Assembly: GCA_003232965.1 (NCBI GenBank)
Contig: QIKG01000125.1
Coordinates: forward strand, 1 to 8,405
Direction: 5' to 3'
Length of the DNA: 8,405 nt
Source: Oceanospirillales bacterium
GTDB lineage: Bacteria > Pseudomonadota > Gammaproteobacteria > Xanthomonadales > SZUA-36
Numbering within the stretch: position 1 is the stretch's first letter; every line of letters starts with the position of its first letter. Below the pieces are notes generated by a model. The model was not told the DNA's origin. It saw only the letters and a program-made list of their open reading frames with translations, and searched no databases. Position numbers and translations under genes: made by a program. Below, in pieces: positions 5,380 through 8,405 of this stretch.

Positions 5380-5656
5380 TCAAATAATGAAAGCAGCCAT
5401 CTGTGCCAGCATGGGTGGCGACCAACTGATTACCACTACGCATGGTGTAGACCTCAAAATCCAGTTGGGTGTTCGGGTCATCGGCAATGATGTAGAGCGT
5501 TTGCCCAGGGTTCATTTTTCCAAGTTGCTGACGACATTCCAACACCGGCTGCGGGCACTCCAGACCACAGGCATTCAGGCTCTTGTTGGCAGACAAAAAA
5601 TCAGCGGGCAAATTCCTCAGAAAATCATTCGGCAAATCATTCGGCAAATCATCCAT
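5351..5656 (-). CDS. TusA-family sulfur-carrier protein with repeated N-terminal extension
   Basis: TusA-like proteins carry a persulfide on a conserved cysteine and pass it on, for example in tRNA 2-thiouridine synthesis, cofactor synthesis or sulfur oxidation. The core, about residues 26-94, has the signature LNACGLECPQPVLE with the CPxP cysteine at Cys34, then LYIIADDPNTQLDFEVY and a final FHYLIRK, as in the family. Further cysteines are Cys30, Cys41 and Cys88. The total of 101 residues exceeds the usual 75-80, owing to an N-terminal stretch MDDLPNDLPNDFLRNLPADF encoded partly by a 12-bp tandem repeat. ATG at 5656-5654 is the only good start; AAGGA lies about 13 bases upstream, rather far. 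An internal TTG (codon 21) is possible but has no ribosome site. Genuine TusA and other family members (YeeD-like, for instance) cannot be separated here. Its stop lies inside the end of adk. Confidence 0.85.
   Translation of the reverse strand: MDDLPNDLPNDFLRNLPADFLSANKSLNACGLECPQPVLECRQQLGKMNPGQTLYIIADDPNTQLDFEVYTMRSGNQLVATHAGTDGCFHYLIRKQARQPA
5353..5374. terminator. Perfect 8-bp hairpin inside the adk/TusA-family overlap, candidate two-way terminator
   Basis: aagcaggc (5353-5360), loop tgacgt, gcctgctt (5367-5374). It lies exactly where the two convergent genes overlap and is read as codons in both. Neither side has a real U-tract, so if it ends transcripts it may need Rho or opposing polymerases. 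A coding coincidence is possible. Confidence 0.4.
5623..5652 (-). repeat. 12-bp tandem repeat, 2.5 copies
   Basis: The unit aatcattcggca occurs at 5623-5634 and 5635-5646 and partly at 5647-5652, all exact. On the minus strand each unit encodes Leu-Pro-Asn-Asp near the start of the TusA-family protein; a decayed related stretch (RNLPADF) follows in the protein. The unit is a multiple of three, so copy-number change would keep the frame. Confidence 0.85.
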
Positions 5657-5681
5657 CGTGCTTAAAATCCTTGATACATTG

Positions 5682-6176
5682 ATGAGTATTCTACTGCTTC
5701 GTAAGGGCCCGCAAGACTTGCCTGACGGAAGGTTTTGGCTACTTATATTTATTTTCGCAAATTATGCGCTAAACCTTTATCAATTCGCCATAATTAAAAG
5801 CCTGCAAACATCACCCGAGATGGCTGCCAGCAGGAATTTCGCTGCCAGCTTAGATATTATTCTGCAAGTAGTACTGGTGGTTATTGTGCTACAACTGGCA
5901 AAGCGTTCTGCGCGCATCAACCAGACCCTGACAGCGTTATTCGGAACCGGTTTTTTGTTAGCCTTAATGCTCTCACCTATTCTACAACTTTCATTAAGTA
6001 GTGGCGGGAAAAGTGGTGGTGGCTTACTGCTGGCGTTAATGGCCTGGAGTTTTGCAGTCAAGGGCAATATCTATAAACACGCTTTGTCGATTTCCATGAT
6101 GCGTGGTGTCGGTCTGGCAGTGGCTTTGTTTTTTGCCGGCTATTTTATTGCCCTGGCATTTACACCTACACAATAA
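5682..6176 (+). CDS. Multi-pass inner-membrane protein of unknown function
   Basis: A 164-residue protein starting MSILLLRKGPQDLPDGRFWL and holding about five hydrophobic segments: roughly residues 18-38, 54-73, 85-104, 112-128 and 141-160. A cytoplasmic-looking basic loop (AKRSARINQT) follows segment 2, and a glycine-rich loop (SSGGKSGGG) precedes segment 4. The opening LLRKGPQDLP is a motif I associate with an uncharacterised membrane family of gammaproteobacteria, but I cannot name it. The frame is open upstream to 5583, yet that part antisense-overlaps the TusA-family gene and reads as lysine/serine repeats from the 12-bp repeat, so I chose ATG 5682; GTG 5658 is an alternative. Neither has a clear ribosome site. 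It ends 24 bases before mpl and probably shares its transcript. The gap to the divergent TusA-family start is only 25 bases, so promoters must lie inside coding sequence. Confidence 0.75.
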   Translation: MSILLLRKGPQDLPDGRFWLLIFIFANYALNLYQFAIIKSLQTSPEMAASRNFAASLDIILQVVLVVIVLQLAKRSARINQTLTALFGTGFLLALMLSPILQLSLSSGGKSGGGLLLALMAWSFAVKGNIYKHALSISMMRGVGLAVALFFAGYFIALAFTPTQ

Positions 6177-6200
6177 TAATCAGCGTGGTATTCTGAACTG

Positions 6201-7568
6201 ATGCATATACATATACTTGGTGCTTGCGGCACTTTTATGGGGGGACTGGCGGCGTTGGCGGTTAAAGCTGGACATGCCGTCAGTGGCTCAGACGAGCACA
6301 CTTACCCACCGATGAGCACCCAATTAGAAGCTCAGGGGATAAAGTTGTTTGAAGGTTACCACGCAGCCGATCTGCAACCACATCCGGATATTGTCATCAT
6401 TGGCAATGCATTATCTCGTGGCAATGAAGCGGTTGAGTATGTGCTTAACGCCGGTATTCCCTATGCCTCTGGTCCGCGCTGGCTGGGAGAAAATTATCTT
6501 GCAGGTAAAACCGTGTTGGCCGTTGCTGGCACCCACGGAAAAACTACAACTTCAAGTTTACTGGCTTGGATTCTTGAATTTGCGGGCTTAAATCCGGGTT
6601 TTCTGATTGGTGGGGTACCGGCTAATTTCGGTATTTCTGCACGCGATGGGGATAAGTATTTTGTTGTCGAAGCCGATGAATATGACACCGCATTTTTCGA
6701 TAAACGCTCAAAGTTTGTACATTATCGCCCCCGGGTTGCGGTACTGAATAACCTCGAATTTGATCACGCCGATATTTTTCCCGATTTGGAAGCCATTAAA
6801 AATCAATTTCATCATTTTGTACGCACCATTCCGGGTGAAGGCACAATTATCAGTAATGCCGAGGAAGAGAATCTGGAAGATGTTCTTGAGCGAGGCTGCT
6901 GGTCCAAGTTACAGCGCTTCGGCCTGGGCCATAACCCTGACTGGTTTGTAGAAATGCTCTCGCCGGGTGGTCGGCACCTGCGTTTTTCCTATGCAGACAA
7001 CGAAATATCCGAGCTGCATTGGCAAATGAACGGCAGACACAATGCCATGAATGCCTGTGCTGCAATCGCAGCCGCCAATGCTGTTGGTATTCCTCCTGAA
7101 CAGGCCATAGCGGCGCTTGCCGAGTTTAAAGGCGTGGCCCGGCGGATGGAGCTCAAGGGCGAAGTTCATGGGGTGAAAGTCTTTGATGATTTTGCGCATC
7201 ACCCGACGGCCATTCGCCTGACGCTGGAAGGTATTCGTCGCCAGGCTGGCAACGGCAGAATCCTGGTTGCAATGGAGCCCCGCAGTAATACCATGCGCTC
7301 TGGGGTGCACAGCAATGACCTTGGCCCTGCCTTTACAGCAGCAGACTGGGTCTGGCTAAAAACCGATAGTGACATTGATTGGAACCCTGTTTCCGTGATA
7401 CTAAAAGCGGGTGCAGAAGGTAGTGTAGTGACAGATGTGGATACGCTGTTAAGCAGAATACTGGATGAAGTACGCAGCGGAGACTTGGTTATTTTTATGA
7501 GTAACGGTGGTTTTAAGGCGGCACCGCAGCGCTTTGTTGATGCCTTAAACCAGCTTGAAAGCCTCTGA
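6201..7568 (+). CDS. mpl: UDP-N-acetylmuramate:L-alanyl-gamma-D-glutamyl-meso-diaminopimelate ligase (Mpl)
   Basis: Mpl ligates the tripeptide recovered from old peptidoglycan directly to UDP-MurNAc, using ATP, so the cell can reuse it instead of building it through MurC, MurD and MurE; it acts in the cytoplasm. The 455-residue length is that of the family. Visible are the N-terminal Rossmann-like ILGACGTFMGGLA at 5-17, the ATP loop AVAGTHGKTTT at 107-117, VVEADEYDTAFFDKRSKF at 155-172 (including the family's metal/substrate acidic patch), NNLEFDHADIF at 183-193, MNGRHNAMNACAA at 276-288, the Mpl-typical DDFAHHPTAIR at 329-339 and EPRSNTMRSGVH at 359-370, and SNGGF at 434-438. The last two distinguish it from MurC. 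ATG 6201 places the first motif correctly. The 3' end overlaps the next gene by 14 bases. All signature residues that I can check are present. Confidence 0.97.
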   Translation: MHIHILGACGTFMGGLAALAVKAGHAVSGSDEHTYPPMSTQLEAQGIKLFEGYHAADLQPHPDIVIIGNALSRGNEAVEYVLNAGIPYASGPRWLGENYLAGKTVLAVAGTHGKTTTSSLLAWILEFAGLNPGFLIGGVPANFGISARDGDKYFVVEADEYDTAFFDKRSKFVHYRPRVAVLNNLEFDHADIFPDLEAIKNQFHHFVRTIPGEGTIISNAEEENLEDVLERGCWSKLQRFGLGHNPDWFVEMLSPGGRHLRFSYADNEISELHWQMNGRHNAMNACAAIAAANAVGIPPEQAIAALAEFKGVARRMELKGEVHGVKVFDDFAHHPTAIRLTLEGIRRQAGNGRILVAMEPRSNTMRSGVHSNDLGPAFTAADWVWLKTDSDIDWNPVSVILKAGAEGSVVTDVDTLLSRILDEVRSGDLVIFMSNGGFKAAPQRFVDALNQLESL

Positions 7569-8136
7569 AATACCACTGCTAAGCCGCTCGGAGGTTTTAT
7601 TCCCTGGCAGCCTGGTTCAAGTTTGTTTTAACGATTCCCGAGAAATAGGACAGTTACGCAGCGCGCGCGAGGGCAGCTTCGGTTTCTGCCTATTTCATCC
7701 CGCCGAGGGAGAAAATGCCGCCCGGCATATGCGCCTGGGTACGGAGGCTATTATCGAAGACTATTCACAAACCGATAGTGGTGGTCTGCGCTTAAAGTTT
7801 CGTGGTGGCCGTCGCTTTCGAATACAGCACACTCGCTGCCTACATGATGGTCAGTTAGTTGCGCAAGTAGACTGGCTGTCTGAAGAATCGCTCACACAAG
7901 TGCCGCTTGATTATGCTGTTATCGTGCAGCTTGTTGCTCGCTATATGGAAAAAGCCCAAGCCGACTATCCGCAATTTCGACCACAAGATTGCGAAGATGC
8001 CAGTTTCGTAGGCTTTCGGCTGGCGGAACTTCTGCCGATGGAAGTGGCTGAAAAGCAAATGCTGTTGGAGCTTGAAGATCCGGTGCAGCGTTTAAAAATA
8101 CTGGCAACGATATTACCGAGGTTTCAAGCGGAATAA
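7555..8136 (+). CDS. LON substrate-binding-domain protein (no protease domain)
   Basis: A 193-residue protein that corresponds to the N-terminal substrate-binding domain of Lon without AAA+ or protease parts. The start EIPLLSRSEVLFPGSLVQV matches the domain's opening pattern (PLFPL-x-x-VLFPGG), followed by REIGQLRSAREGSFGFCLF, RHMRLGTEAIIEDYSQTDSG and GLRLKFRGGRRFRIQ, then helices with ARYMEKAQADYPQF and LLPMEVAEKQMLLELEDPVQRL, which is a typical LON-domain ending. Such stand-alone proteins are common in proteobacteria and their role is not settled. The frame starts with TTG at 7555, inside the last codons of mpl. It is the only start that keeps the beta-hairpin opening, and the overlap suggests translational coupling; no clear ribosome site is seen. 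The glycine pair after VLFPG is changed to SL, a small departure from the usual form. Confidence 0.85.
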   Translation: MKASEIPLLSRSEVLFPGSLVQVCFNDSREIGQLRSAREGSFGFCLFHPAEGENAARHMRLGTEAIIEDYSQTDSGGLRLKFRGGRRFRIQHTRCLHDGQLVAQVDWLSEESLTQVPLDYAVIVQLVARYMEKAQADYPQFRPQDCEDASFVGFRLAELLPMEVAEKQMLLELEDPVQRLKILATILPRFQAE

Positions 8137-8138
8137 AT

Positions 8139-8184
8139 GCCCGGTTCGGGTGGCCGGGAAGGCGATACTTCTTTAATACCGGGC
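8139..8184. repeat. Inverted repeat after the LON-domain gene
   Basis: gcccggt (8139-8145) and accgggc (8178-8184) are perfect complements, 32 bases apart; a shorter alternative pairs cccgg (8140-8144) with ccggg (8154-8158). Two bases after the stop codon, it may fold at the transcript end, but there is no T-run after either form, so I do not call it a terminator. Confidence 0.3.
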
Positions 8185-8201
8185 CATACCGATTGTATAC
8201 T
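8172..8201 (+). promoter_or_regulatory. Weak candidate promoter for the exported protein at the window end
   Basis: TATACT at 8196-8201 (five of six consensus bases) with TTTAAT at 8172-8177 (three of six), 18 bases apart. Transcription would begin near 8208, about 30 bases before the ATG at 8237. Confidence 0.3.
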
Positions 8202-8236
8202 GAGGCTTTCAACACATTCATAATTGGAAATTTTCA

Positions 8237-8405
8237 ATGAATCTGAAATTTAAAGTATCTGTGGGTTTGAGCTGGTGTCTGCTGGCTGTTTTGTTAACCA
8301 CTGAGGGACTGGCAGCCAGTTCAGAAGTCAACATAGCTGTTAACTCCAGCTGTGATTTAATGCAATCATCAGGCGGCAGCGTGGATGCCTCACTAGATAT
8401 ATTGA
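8237..8405 (+). CDS. Predicted exported protein of unknown function (3' partial)
   Basis: ATG at 8237, with GGAAA about nine bases upstream, begins 56 codons that stay open to the window edge. The product starts with a signal peptide: MNLKFKVSV (two lysines), hydrophobic GLSWCLLAVLLTTEGLAA and a likely cleavage near Ala26-Ala27. The mature start is SSEVNIAVNSSCDLMQSSGG followed by SVDASLDIL. There is no lipobox (Cys14 lies within the hydrophobic core, not after a small-residue motif). The short visible part is polar and serine-rich and does not let me name a family. It starts 100 bases after the LON-domain gene and may have its own promoter. Confidence 0.65.
   Translation, partial: MNLKFKVSVGLSWCLLAVLLTTEGLAASSEVNIAVNSSCDLMQSSGGSVDASLDIL

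Noticed and set aside
5586..5614. TTGGCA -35-like box for the membrane-protein gene
   Set aside because: Good -35 match but the base stretch 17 further on (caaatt) is a poor -10, and it lies about 70 bases upstream inside the TusA-family gene.
5240..5665. Plus-strand open frame of 141 codons after adk
   Set aside because: Antisense to the TusA-family gene, which carries a clear CPxP core; this frame ends in repeated IRQIIRQII from the 12-bp repeat.
6909..7310. Minus-strand open frame of 133 codons within mpl
   Set aside because: Shadow of mpl; His/Arg-rich translation without recognisable features.

Overview
The window looks like a chromosomal segment of a gammaproteobacterium of medium GC, probably an aquatic or marine lineage. 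The pointers are CmoB, Mpl, a short adenylate kinase and a PPi-type phosphofructokinase, a combination typical of Gammaproteobacteria. The order cannot be fixed from the sequence alone. I see no mobile element, CRISPR array, rRNA or tRNA.

Left part (1-2434). It opens with the C-terminal end of a PDZ-containing protein, most like the tail of an M28-family peptidase, followed by a perfect 13-bp hairpin (390-421). From about 437 to 2307 almost everything that looks genic is broken. On the minus strand there is an alanine-glyoxylate-type aminotransferase that has lost roughly 290 internal codons and also carries a nonsense codon (580-869). Just downstream of it is a one-helix membrane peptide that is out of frame with its own well-placed start (437-549). 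On the plus strand there is a lipoprotein with a duplicated domain split by a -1 frameshift (1143-1804), then the C-terminal part of an outer-membrane beta-barrel protein interrupted by a +1 shift in a CCC run (1827-2307). The spaces 870-1142 and 2308-2434 hold no gene that I can see; the first contains a candidate promoter overlapped by an inverted repeat.

Middle (2435-5379). On the minus strand, a pyrophosphate-dependent phosphofructokinase gene is directly followed by cmoB (tRNA wobble-uridine carboxymethylation). The stop of the first and the GTG start of the second share one base. Diverging from the phosphofructokinase gene is adk. The 135-bp intergenic space holds candidate -10 boxes for both directions that overlap each other, and a small hairpin in the adk leader.

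Right part (5351-8405). A TusA-family gene on the minus strand converges on adk with a 29-bp overlap; its N-terminus carries an LPND repeat encoded by a 12-bp tandem DNA repeat. Close to it, diverging, is a plus-strand run: a multi-pass membrane protein of unknown role, mpl (peptidoglycan tripeptide recycling) and a LON substrate-binding-domain protein that starts inside the end of mpl with TTG. The window ends in the first 56 codons of a predicted exported protein.

The intact genes are housekeeping functions: glycolysis with PPi, nucleotide balance, tRNA modification, sulfur transfer and wall recycling. I found no convincing new multi-gene system. The most noteworthy things are the dense patch of gene decay, the unusual GGGDS motif of the phosphofructokinase, and the tightly packed and overlapping gene borders.
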